A stretch of 64,000 bases of DNA from Mycobacterium botniense (GTDB lineage: Bacteria > Actinomycetota > Actinomycetes > Mycobacteriales > Mycobacteriaceae). The position numbers and the translations under genes were made by a program. The DNA lies in contig NZ_BLKW01000004.1 in assembly GCF_010723305.1 (NCBI RefSeq), positions 1,116,001 through 1,180,000 of the forward strand. The letters are read 5' to 3'. Below the pieces are notes generated by a model. It was not told the DNA's origin. It ran no database searches and worked only from the letters and a program-made list of their open reading frames with translations. Shown piece by piece: positions 45,167 to 54,500 of the stretch; positions within the stretch are counted from its first letter, which is position 1, and every line of letters starts with the position of its first letter.

Positions 45167-45628
45167 TCAGCTGCGTCGCAACCGCCGCACCGGACGCGTC
45201 TCGATCGCGTTGATCGTCAGTATCCGGCGAGCGATCCGCCAGCCCCCGTCACCCCTCTGGTATTCGTCGTCGTAGCGCAGATGCCAGACCACATCGGTCA
45301 GCCGGTCCGCCTCGCCGTTCCAGTGGTGCGCCACGCAGGCGATGCGGCCACGTGCGACGCCCGGGTGGGGCCCCCCGTCGTAGACCTCACCGACAATCGC
45401 ATGCTCGGTACGAGCCATCGCCGCAACCGCGGCCACCGCCGCGGCGATGGCACGGTGCCCGTGGTGCCGATGCACGGGCTCCAGCGTCGCCGGCGGGTCG
45501 GGCACCGCCAGCTCGGCGGTGTCGGTGAAAAGTTCCGCCACAGCGTCAAATCGCCGATCATCGAGCCCGGCAGCGTAGCGGTGGACCAGGTCGGTGAGGG
45601 CCAACCGGTCCAGGGTTGTCAGCGACAC
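45167..45628 (-). CDS. SnoaL-like (NTF2-fold) protein
   Basis: A 153-residue protein of the SnoaL-like polyketide cyclase or dehydratase family. The start LDRLALTDLVHRYAAGLDDRRFDAVAELFTDTAEL and the end VVWHLRYDDEYQRGDGGWRIARRILT are typical of this cone-shaped fold. Members include dehydratases, isomerases and ring-hydroxylase subunits; the specific job is not clear. The GTG at 45628 overlaps the upstream oxidoreductase gene by 10 bases, so the two are co-translated. Confidence 0.75.
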   Translation of the reverse strand: MSLTTLDRLALTDLVHRYAAGLDDRRFDAVAELFTDTAELAVPDPPATLEPVHRHHGHRAIAAAVAAVAAMARTEHAIVGEVYDGGPHPGVARGRIACVAHHWNGEADRLTDVVWHLRYDDEYQRGDGGWRIARRILTINAIETRPVRRLRRS

Positions 45629-46506
45629 GGTGTGAGCGATAGACGTTGCGCACAGGCGGACAGGACATCTTTGGCGTGCTCGATTTCTGTGAGCGGCGGC
45701 ATCGCCAACACGATCCGGTCCGCCCCCCGGGCAGCGAGTTCAGCCGCGCGTTCGGTGTCGATCGTGGTGACCTGGTGGCCCAGCGAAATTTCGAGTTGCC
45801 CGGGGTCACGCCCGGCCGCCGCCGCCTCCTCGCGCATCACCGTCAGCAACGCCTCCAGTCGCGCCCCGCTGACCCCGAGTGGCTGAAACCCATCGCCGAG
45901 ACGCCCGGCCCGGCGCGCCGCCGCCGGGCTGTGTCCACCGATGTGCAGCGGAAGCCGGGCGCCGGCGGTCGGTTTCGGGTAGCACATGGCGTGGTCGAAG
46001 CCGAAGAACTCGCCATGGTGGGTGGCCCCGCGCGGCTCGTCAGACCACAGCGCCCGCAAGACCGCGAGCTGCTCGTCGGCCCGCCGGCCCCGGCTGTCGA
46101 ACGCCACACCGCAGGCTTCGATCTCTTCCCTGAGCCAGCCGACACCCACACACAACCGAAGCCGGCCTCCGGAGAGCGCGTCCACGGTCGCCGCGCGTTT
46201 TGCGAGCACCACCGGATGATGGTTGGGCAGCACCAAAACGCCGGTGGCCAGCCCGAGGCGCTCGGTTGGGGCGGCCAAAAACGCAAGCAGATCGAGCGGA
46301 TCGGGAATCGGACAGTCGGCGGAGAGCCCAACCCGTCCGGAAGGGTCGTAGGGGTAGACGCTGTTGTAGGAGGTCAGCAGGATGGCATGCTCCACCGCGA
46401 CGATGGACTCGAACCCGCACGCTTCGAGATGACATGCAAAAGCCGCCATCCAGTCCGGGTCCGCGGTGACCCCGGCAGCGACCGGGGCCACCACCGCGAA
46501 CTTCAT
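45619..46506 (-). CDS. LLM-class F420-dependent oxidoreductase
   Basis: A 295-residue luciferase-like TIM barrel. The family start MKFAVVAPVAAG is followed by FESIVAVEHAIL, LGLATGVLVLPNHHPVVLAKRAATVDALSGGRLRLCVGVGWLREE and ADEQLAVLRALWSDEP, blocks shared with mycobacterial F420-dependent enzymes. It should transfer hydride between F420H2 and an unknown substrate in the cytosol. It is the first of two overlapping genes with the SnoaL-like protein. Confidence 0.82.
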   Translation of the reverse strand: MKFAVVAPVAAGVTADPDWMAAFACHLEACGFESIVAVEHAILLTSYNSVYPYDPSGRVGLSADCPIPDPLDLLAFLAAPTERLGLATGVLVLPNHHPVVLAKRAATVDALSGGRLRLCVGVGWLREEIEACGVAFDSRGRRADEQLAVLRALWSDEPRGATHHGEFFGFDHAMCYPKPTAGARLPLHIGGHSPAAARRAGRLGDGFQPLGVSGARLEALLTVMREEAAAAGRDPGQLEISLGHQVTTIDTERAAELAARGADRIVLAMPPLTEIEHAKDVLSACAQRLSLTPCR

Positions 46507-46517
46507 GGCACCCGAGG

Positions 46518-47603
46518 CTATCGTGAACCGGTGCCCGAGTCAGCGCCCGGTCGAGGCTCACCGTCCGCCTTCTGATACACGAGCCAGCGCAGCTCAATCG
46601 GGGATTCATCCCGCTCGACGTCGAACAGGTCGAGGCCAGTGGCCCAATGCGCATACCAGCGTGTCGGCGGCCAGGCGCTTTCGGGCAGATGAGTTTTCTC
46701 GTATTCGTAGGCCGGGTCATCGGCAACGAGCCGAAGAGGCAGTGACCCCGCTGCGCCCGCCATCTCGTCGCGGGTGAAGATCATGGTGTTGCACTGCGCC
46801 CCGAGCTCTCGCGCGGCATCGTCAGGGATGTAGCCCCGGCGCGGGAGGAAGGCGTTGAACACCAAGTGTCCGCCCGGAGCCAGGCGGCGCGCCGCCAGTT
46901 CGAACATCTCGCGCAGCTGCCGCGTGTCCCGGAAGTCGGGTACCACTTCGGAGGCCACGATCAGCTGATAGTCGCGGGCCAGGTCGTCGCCGATCGCGAA
47001 GATGTCGCGCTCGATGACACGCACGTCCAGGGCCTGTCGTTCGGCCTCCAGGCGGATCATGTGGGCAAACTTCGGAGCCATCTCGACGGCGTCCACCGGA
47101 TGGCCGCGTCGCGCCAGGGCCAGGGCGTTGCGCCCGCTGCCCGCTCCGATATCCAGCACCCGATGGGTATGAGGATCGGCTGTTTCACCGGAAAGAGCCC
47201 ACACCCGGGCGTCGGGTTCGGTGCCGAAAAACGGTGGCTCGCGAATGGCGAACCACTGGTCATAAGCGTTCTGCACGGTCTGCCATTCCGCTTTGACGCG
47301 ATAGTTCACGACCGTGCCGAAGGGTTTGTGAAAGGAGATGACGACGTTCGACCGTGACGATGCCGCATACGCCTCGGCCAACTGCTCGGCCAACAGCCCC
47401 TTGAGTTGGGCACATTGCTCGGGTGTGAACTGGACGCCCAGGCCGGCGACAATAGCGCCACACATCGTGACGTATTCGTCGATCATGCTCGGAACCGCTG
47501 GCAGGGTCAGGTGCCCGACGGCCACCGCGCGCCGGTGCAGCCGCCGGACCATAGCTGCATGCAGCCCCGCGGGGTTGCTCGTCCCAGGACATGGATCTGA
47601 CAT
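46518..47603 (-). CDS. SAM-dependent methyltransferase
   Basis: A 361-residue protein with a class I methyltransferase domain in the middle: VLDIGAGSGRNALALARRGHPVDAVEMAP is the SAM site, and YQLIVASEVVPDF and LAPGGHLVFNAFLP follow. A helical N-terminal domain of about 110 residues (FTPEQCAQLKGLLAEQLAEAY) precedes it. I chose the ATG at 47603, which has GAGGAG four bases upstream. Substrate unknown. Confidence 0.8.
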   Translation of the reverse strand: MSDPCPGTSNPAGLHAAMVRRLHRRAVAVGHLTLPAVPSMIDEYVTMCGAIVAGLGVQFTPEQCAQLKGLLAEQLAEAYAASSRSNVVISFHKPFGTVVNYRVKAEWQTVQNAYDQWFAIREPPFFGTEPDARVWALSGETADPHTHRVLDIGAGSGRNALALARRGHPVDAVEMAPKFAHMIRLEAERQALDVRVIERDIFAIGDDLARDYQLIVASEVVPDFRDTRQLREMFELAARRLAPGGHLVFNAFLPRRGYIPDDAARELGAQCNTMIFTRDEMAGAAGSLPLRLVADDPAYEYEKTHLPESAWPPTRWYAHWATGLDLFDVERDESPIELRWLVYQKADGEPRPGADSGTGSR

Positions 47604-47646
47604 CACACTCCTCTACCTGACCAGACGGGCTCACCGCCAGCAGTGA

Positions 47647-49812
47647 TCAGCCCGGTGACCCGAACGAACCGGCCGCCTCGGCGCCCGGCAGCGCCGTGTG
47701 GGCGTGCATCACCTCGGCCAGGGCGGCCGCCCTGCGATCGCCGAACACGTCCTCAAGCATCATCGGCCGTCCGTCCGGACCGGCCAGCGGTATCCGCCAG
47801 TTGGGGTACTCGTCGGTGGTGCCCGGCTGGTTCTGGGTGCGCCGATCCCCAACCGCGTCGGCCAGCGACAGGCTGAGCAGCCGCGAGGGCGTCCGGCCCA
47901 GGTATCGGTACAGGGCCAGCACCGTCTGTTCCACGTCGGTGTCATCGTCCAGCAGCCCGGCCCGGCGCAGCTCTGCCCGCCAGGCCGCCTGGGCCGCCCG
48001 GTCGGCCTCGAGCTCCTCTCCGGCCGGGCGGGTCAATAGGCCCAGCGACTCCCGCAAGCGCACATGGTCTCCAGCGAGGTAGCCGGCGGTCGGGGGCAGA
48101 TCGTGGGTTGTGACCGACGCCAGGCAGTACTCGCGCCAGCGTTCGGCCGGCAGCGGGCCGCCAGCACCGTCGCGGTCGGCCTCGAACCACAACACAGAAG
48201 TGCCGAGCAGGCCCCGGGCCCGCAGATAATCCCGGACCCAGGGCTCGACCGTGCCCAGATCCTCGCCCACCACAAGCGCCCCGGCCCGGTGCGCTTCCAG
48301 GGCGACGATCCCGACCAAGGCCTCGTGGTCGTAACGCACGTAAGTGCCGTCGGCGGGTGGCGCACCGGTGGGAATCCACCACAGCCGGAACAATCCGATG
48401 ATGTGGTCGATGCGCACACCGCCGCTATGGCGGAGCACGGCCCGGATCATGTCACGAAACGGCCGGTACTCCAGCTGCTCCAGCCGGTCCGGCCGCCACG
48501 GCGGTTGGGACCAGTCCTGGCCCAGCTGATTGAATTCGTCCGGCGGCGCGCCGGCGGTCACACCGGTTGCCAGCGTGTCCTGCAGCGCCCACGCGTCGGC
48601 GCCGGTGGGGTGAACGCCGACAGCGAGGTCGTGGAGGACACCGAGGGCCATCCCGGCCCGCAGCGCCTGCGATTGTGCGGCAGCCAGCTGGTCGTCGAGC
48701 TGCCACTGCAGCCAGCGGTGGAAATCGACCGCGTCCCGGTGGTGGTCGACGAACTCGGCGACGGCCGCACTGGCGGGGTGCCGCAGAGCTTTCGGCCAGC
48801 GGCGCCAGTCACCCCCGTACTTCTCGGCGAGTGCGCACCAGGTGGCGAAGTCGTCGAGCGCACTGCCTTCACGGGCGCAAAACGCGGCGTAGGCCAGATT
48901 GCGGCCCGCTGAGCGCGGTACCCGGTAGAGCTGCTCCAGTGCTGACCGTTTGGCCGCCCAGGCACTGTCACGGTCGATGGCGTCCAGCGCGGCAGTCCGG
49001 TCCTGCAGCTGCTCGCGCAGCCGCCGCACCCGGCCGCGTTTGCGCAGGTAAGCGAATTCAGGGATGGCTTCGACACGCAGATACAGGGGATTGACGAAGC
49101 GCCGGGACGTCGGCAGGTACGGTGACGGCTCCATCGGTGTCACCGGTGCGGCCGCGTGCAGCGGATTGACCAGCATATAGTCGGCGCCGTGCCGAACGGC
49201 CGACCATACCGCCAGGTCGGTGAGGTCGGTAAGGTCCCCCATGCCCCAGGACTCTCGCGACCGCACGCTATACAGCTGAGTTGCCAGGCCCCACGCCCGC
49301 CTGCCGCGGAGCCGTTCGGGCAATCCCAGCCAGTTGGGCGTCACGATGAGTGCGGCGCTGGTTTCCGTGTCGCCGGACCGCAGGTACACGCGGTGGTAGC
49401 CCATCGGCAGGTCATCGGGCAGAACGAAGCTGGCTTCGCCGATCAAGCGTCCGTCAAGCTCAAACGGTGGTGTGAAGTTGTCGACCTGGCGCGCGCAGCG
49501 CACCGTGCCGTCCTCCAGACGCAGCCATACTTCTGCGGGCGCACCGTGGGTCACATGCACCCAAAACCCGGTTTCGGCGCCGGCGCGCGCAACGATCGTG
49601 GCCGGTAACGGACGCGACCAATATGCCCGGTCGGACGCGATCAGCGCTGCGGCGCGTTCCGGTTCCGACTCGGCGCGAATGCCGCACGCGGCAAGGACCG
49701 CGACCACAGTGGTCTCGGGAACGGACACCCGGCGACCTGTCCAGTCCTGGTAATCGGTGGCTATGCCCAATCTGGTCGCGAGTTCGACCAGTGATGGCGC
49801 GAGCACGGTCAT
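47647..49812 (-). CDS. malQ: 4-alpha-glucanotransferase
   Basis: A 721-residue GH77 amylomaltase that moves glucan chains between maltooligosaccharides. Catalytic residues are seen: Asp469 in VRIDH, Glu517 in GEDLGTV and Asp571 in TTHDLPP. The N-terminal beta domain of about 150 residues is as in actinobacterial MalQ, and the length is close to Mtb Rv1781c. As in Mtb it is divergent from the ESX-5 locus. Confidence 0.95.
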   Translation of the reverse strand: MTVLAPSLVELATRLGIATDYQDWTGRRVSVPETTVVAVLAACGIRAESEPERAAALIASDRAYWSRPLPATIVARAGAETGFWVHVTHGAPAEVWLRLEDGTVRCARQVDNFTPPFELDGRLIGEASFVLPDDLPMGYHRVYLRSGDTETSAALIVTPNWLGLPERLRGRRAWGLATQLYSVRSRESWGMGDLTDLTDLAVWSAVRHGADYMLVNPLHAAAPVTPMEPSPYLPTSRRFVNPLYLRVEAIPEFAYLRKRGRVRRLREQLQDRTAALDAIDRDSAWAAKRSALEQLYRVPRSAGRNLAYAAFCAREGSALDDFATWCALAEKYGGDWRRWPKALRHPASAAVAEFVDHHRDAVDFHRWLQWQLDDQLAAAQSQALRAGMALGVLHDLAVGVHPTGADAWALQDTLATGVTAGAPPDEFNQLGQDWSQPPWRPDRLEQLEYRPFRDMIRAVLRHSGGVRIDHIIGLFRLWWIPTGAPPADGTYVRYDHEALVGIVALEAHRAGALVVGEDLGTVEPWVRDYLRARGLLGTSVLWFEADRDGAGGPLPAERWREYCLASVTTHDLPPTAGYLAGDHVRLRESLGLLTRPAGEELEADRAAQAAWRAELRRAGLLDDDTDVEQTVLALYRYLGRTPSRLLSLSLADAVGDRRTQNQPGTTDEYPNWRIPLAGPDGRPMMLEDVFGDRRAAALAEVMHAHTALPGAEAAGSFGSPG

Positions 49813-50004
49813 GCCGCCATCTTGGCCGGATCATCCCCGGACAGAAAACGCAGATCGGGAACCGGCGCGGTGTGTGACGCGCACCACGGGTGGCTCTCGC
49901 CGACGACCGCACGGTTACCGGGAGGTGACCGAGGCGTTGTCCCGTGGCGAGGTCGCTGGCAGTGCCTTACGGTTGTCGGTGTGGGTAGCGGCTATGCGCG
50001 ACGT

Positions 50005-50021
50005 CCGGGCACTGTGCCCGG
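50005..50021. promoter_or_regulatory. Perfect inverted repeat upstream of eccB5
   Basis: CCGGGCAC-T-GTGCCCGG is a perfect repeat with 8-bp arms, ending 17 bases before the eccB5 start codon. It could be a protein-binding site or an mRNA hairpin next to the start region. It lies in the 226-base spacer between malQ and eccB5, where no other signal was noticed. Confidence 0.4.
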
Positions 50022-50038
50022 CTGGAATGTGACCGGAC

Positions 50039-51559
50039 ATGCCGACTGATCGGGACCGCACCCAGCGGTCGGGGTACGGCCTGGGGTTGTCGACGCGGAC
50101 CCAGGTCACGGGTTACCAATTCTTGGCACGTCGCACCGCGATGGCGCTGACCCGCTGGCGGGTCCGCATGGAGGTTGAGCCGGGCCGGCGCCAGGCGTTA
50201 GCGGTGCTGGCCTCGGTGTCGGCGGCCGCGGTGATCTGCCTGGGTGCGCTGATGTGGTCGTTTATCAGCCCGTCGGGCCAGCTGAACGAGTCGCCGATTA
50301 TCGCGGACCGGGATTCCGGGGCGTTGTACGTGCGGGTGGGCGAGACGCTGTATCCCGCGCTGAATCTGGCCTCGGCACGGCTGATCGCCGGGCGGCCGGA
50401 CAATCCGCACAAAGTGCGGTCGAGTCAGATCGCGCAGCAGCCGCACGGACCCTTGGTGGGTATTCCGGGTGCGCCGTCACAGTTCACCCCCACTAGCCCG
50501 ACGACATCGTCGTGGCTGGTGTGCGACACGGTGACGGCCAGCTCGGGGGTGAGCGCGCCGGCGTCGGTAAGCGTGACCGTGATCGACGGCGCACCCGATC
50601 TGTCGGGGCGGCGTCGCGTTTTGAGCGGACCGGATGCTGTGGTGCTGCGATACGGCACCGACACGTGGGTGATCCGGCAGGGACGCCGATCGCGTGTCGA
50701 CGCGACCAACCGGGCGGTGTTATTACCCCTGGGTTTGACCCCCGAGCAGGTTACCCAGGCGCGGCCCATGAGCCGGGCGCTCTACGACGCCCTCCCGGTG
50801 GGCCCCGAACTGGTGGTGCCCAAAGTGCCGAACCTGGGCGCCCCGGCAGCCTTTCCCAATGCACCGGGCCTGGTCGGAACCGTGCTGGTGACCCCCCAAA
50901 TCAGCGGACCGCAACAGTACTCGGTGGTATTGGCCGGAGGTGTACAGACCATTTCGCCGATCGTGGCACAGATCCTGCAGAATGCCGGCACCCCGGCGGG
51001 CAACCTGCCCGTCGTGATCGCACCTGCAGCGCTGGCGAAAATGCCGGTCGTGAACGAGCTGGATCTGTCGGCATATCCGGACAGCCCGTTGAACGTCGTG
51101 GATATCCGCGAGAATCCGGCAACCTGCTGGTGGTGGGAGAAGACCACCGGAGAAGAGCGGGCCCGCATTCAGGTCGTGTCCGGGCCGACGATCCCGGTGG
51201 CCACCGGCGAAATGGGCAAGGTGGTGTCGCTGGTGAAGGCTGACACCTCCGGCCGGGAAGCTGACCGCGTGTATTTCGGCCCTGACTACGCCAATTTCGT
51301 CGCAGTGACCGGCAACGATCCCGGCGCGAAGACAAGCGAGTCGTTGTGGTGGTTGTCCGATTCCGGGGTGAGATTCGGGGTGGACGACTCCCGTGAGGCA
51401 CGCACGGCGCTGGGATTGACTTCCACTCCGAGCCCGGCACCGTGGGTGGCGCTGCGGTTGCTGGCTCCCGGCCCGATGCTTTCGCGGGCAGACGCGCTGG
51501 TGCGCCATGACACGCTGCCGAAAGACATGAACCCTGCAGAGTTGGTGGTACCGAAGTGA
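50039..51559 (+). CDS. eccB5: ESX-5 secretion component EccB5
   Basis: A 506-residue type VII secretion protein. A short cytoplasmic part (SGYGLGLSTRTQVTGYQFLARRTAMALTRW) is followed by one membrane helix near residues 55-78 and a large periplasmic domain with the paired Cys (WLVCDTV and PATCWWWE) that stabilise EccB. It joins EccC, EccD and EccE in the inner-membrane pore. The length equals that of Mtb Rv1782. The stop overlaps the eccC5 start by four bases. Confidence 0.96.
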   Translation: MPTDRDRTQRSGYGLGLSTRTQVTGYQFLARRTAMALTRWRVRMEVEPGRRQALAVLASVSAAAVICLGALMWSFISPSGQLNESPIIADRDSGALYVRVGETLYPALNLASARLIAGRPDNPHKVRSSQIAQQPHGPLVGIPGAPSQFTPTSPTTSSWLVCDTVTASSGVSAPASVSVTVIDGAPDLSGRRRVLSGPDAVVLRYGTDTWVIRQGRRSRVDATNRAVLLPLGLTPEQVTQARPMSRALYDALPVGPELVVPKVPNLGAPAAFPNAPGLVGTVLVTPQISGPQQYSVVLAGGVQTISPIVAQILQNAGTPAGNLPVVIAPAALAKMPVVNELDLSAYPDSPLNVVDIRENPATCWWWEKTTGEERARIQVVSGPTIPVATGEMGKVVSLVKADTSGREADRVYFGPDYANFVAVTGNDPGAKTSESLWWLSDSGVRFGVDDSREARTALGLTSTPSPAPWVALRLLAPGPMLSRADALVRHDTLPKDMNPAELVVPK

Positions 51560-54500
51560 AACGTGGTTTTGCCCGGCCGACACCGGAGAAGGCGCCGGTA
51601 GTCAAGCCGGAAAATATCGTCCTCCCAACACCTTTGAGCGTGCCGCCACCGGAAGGTAAACCCTGGTGGCTGGTCGTGGTCGGGGTTCTCGTGGTCGGTT
51701 TGCTCGTCGGCATGGTCGGTATGACGGTAGCCAGCGGCTCGCGAATGTTTCTGGGCGCCGGCGCGATCTTCCCGATCTTCATGATCGGTGGTATCGCGAT
51801 GATGATGTTCGGCGGCCGGTTCGGCGGCCAGCAGCAGATGAGCCGGCCGAAACTGGACGCCATGCGGGCCCAGTTCATGATGATGCTGGACCTGCTGCGC
51901 GAGACGGCCTCGGAGTCAGCCGACAGCATGGACGCCAATTACCGCTGGTTTCATCCGGCACCGGCGACTTTGGCGGCCGCGGTCGGATCATCGCGGATGT
52001 GGGAGCGCCAGCCCGACGGCAGGGATCTCAACTTCGGAGTCGTGCGTGTCGGGGTGGGGATGACACGACCCGAGGTGACCTGGGGTGAACCGCAGAACAT
52101 GCCCACGGACATCGAATTGGAACCGGTGACCGGTAAGGCACTGCAGGAATTCGGGCGCTATCAAAGTGTCGTATACAACCTGCCCAAGATGGTCTCGCTG
52201 CTGGTTGAACCCTGGTACTCACTGGTCGGAGACCGCGAGCAGGTGCTGGCTTTGATTCGCGCGATCATCTGTCAGCTGGCGTTTTCCCACGGCCCTGATC
52301 ACGTCAAGATGATGGTTGTCACTTCTGATGTAGCGCAGTGGGATTGGGTGAAGTGGCTGCCGCATTTCGGCGACCCTCGCCGGCACGACGCCGCGGGTAA
52401 TGCGCGGATGGTCTACAGCTCGGTGCGCGAATTCGGCGCGGAGCAAGCCGAATTATTCGCGGGCCGTGGCTCGTTCATGCCCCGTCACGCAAGTTCGTCC
52501 GCGGAGACACCGACACCGCACCACGTGATCATCGCCGACATCGCCGACCCGCAATGGGAGTACGTGATCAGCACCGATGGTGTCGACGGAGTGACATTCT
52601 TCGACTTGACCGGATCGTCGATGTGGACAGCTGTCCCGCAACGGGTGCTGCGGTTCGACAGCACCGGGGTGATCGAGACACTGCCCCGCGATCGCGACAC
52701 CTGGATGGTGATCGACGACAATGCGTGGTTCTTCGCCCTCGCCGACCAGATGAGCGAATACGAGGCCGAGGAGTTCGCCCAGAAGATGGCGCAATGGCGG
52801 CTCGCCGAAGCCTATGAGGAAATCGGTCAGCGGGTGGCAGCGCACATCGGCGCACGGGATATCTTGTCCTACTACGGTATTGAGGATCCGGCAGAGATCG
52901 ATTTCAACGCGCTGTGGGGCGGCCGCCGTGACTCGCTGGGCCGGTCGCGGTTGCGGGTGCCGTTCGGCAACCGCTCCGACAACGGCGAACTGCTGTTTTT
53001 GGATATGAAGTCGCTCGACGAGGGCGGCGACGGTCCGCACGGGGTGATGTCGGGAACAACCGGCTCGGGTAAGTCGAGCCTGGTGCGTACCGTGATCGAA
53101 TCCCTGCTGCTCGCTCATCCACCCGAAGAGCTGCAATTCGTTTTGGCCGACCTCAAAGGCGGGTCGGCGGTCAAGCCGTTCGAGGGAGTGCCACACGTCT
53201 CGCGGATCATCACCGACCTCGAAGAGGACCAGGCGCTCATGGAGCGGTTCCTGGACGCGCTGTGGGGTGAGATCGCCCGGCGCAAGGAGATCTGCTTTTC
53301 CGCGGGAGTCGACGGCGCCAAGGAATACAACGAGCTGCGCAACAGGATGCGGGCCCGGGGCCAGGACCTGCCGCCGCTGCCGATGCTGGTCGTGGTGATC
53401 GACGAGTTCTACGAATGGTTTCGCATCATGCCCACCGCGGTGGATGTTCTCGACTCGATCGGCCGCCAGGGCCGCGCCTATTGGATTCACTTGATGATGG
53501 CGTCGCAGACTATCGAAAGCCGGGCCGAAAAGCTGATGGAAAACATGGGTTATCGCCTGGTGCTGAAAGCACGGACTGCCGGCGCGGCCCAGGCGGCCGG
53601 GGTGCCCAATGCGGTGAACCTTCCGGCGCAGCCGGGGCTGGGTTATTTCCGCAAAAGCGGCGAGGACATCATCCGGTTCCAGGCCGAGTTCTTGTGGCGC
53701 GACTACCGGCGCGGGGTATCGCTGGACGACGAGCAAGCCCCGGTTGTGCACACCGCCGATTACATTCGCCCACAACTGTTCACCACCGAATTCACCCCGC
53801 TGGACGTACGGGTCGCCGAGCCTGAGCCGATACCCGTCGTCGACGGAGAGGTGCTCACCGACGGCGAAGTGAGCACCAACGGCAAACGACACGCCGAGGA
53901 TGACGAGGACGACGAGGGGATTCGGACTCCCAAAGTCGGTACCGTGATCATCGACCGGCTGCGGCAGATTCAATTCGAGCCCTACCGGTTGTGGCAACCG
54001 CCTCTGGACGAGCCGGTTCCGGTTGACGAACTGGTGAACCGCTTCCTGGGCCGTCCCTGGCAGCAGGACTACGGTTCGGCGCAGAACCTGGTGTTCCCGA
54101 TCGGAATCATCGACCGCCCGTTCAAGCACGACCAGCCGCCGTGGACCGTGGAGACCTCCGGATCCGGTTCGAACGTGCTGATTTTGGGCGCCGGCGGCGC
54201 AGGCAAAACGACCGCGTTACAGACGTTGATCTGCTCGGCCGCGCTGACCCACACACCCGAGCAGGTCCAGTTCTACGTGCTGGCCTACAGCGGTACCGCG
54301 CTGACAACGGTGGCCGGTCTGCCGCACGTCGGCGGTGTCGCGGGTCCCACCGACCCCTATGGGGTGCGACGCACTATCGCCGAGGTGCTGGGCCTGGTGC
54401 GCGACCGCAAACGCAGCTTCCTCGAGTACGACGTTCCGTCGATGGAGGTGTTCCGGCGGCGCAAGTTCGGCGGCGATCCGGGCCGCGTGCCCGACGACGG

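Noticed and set aside
52453..54129. Open frame of 558 codons on the minus strand
   Set aside because: It is the complement of eccC5, with a His/Arg/Gln-rich composition typical of antisense frames in G+C-rich genes.
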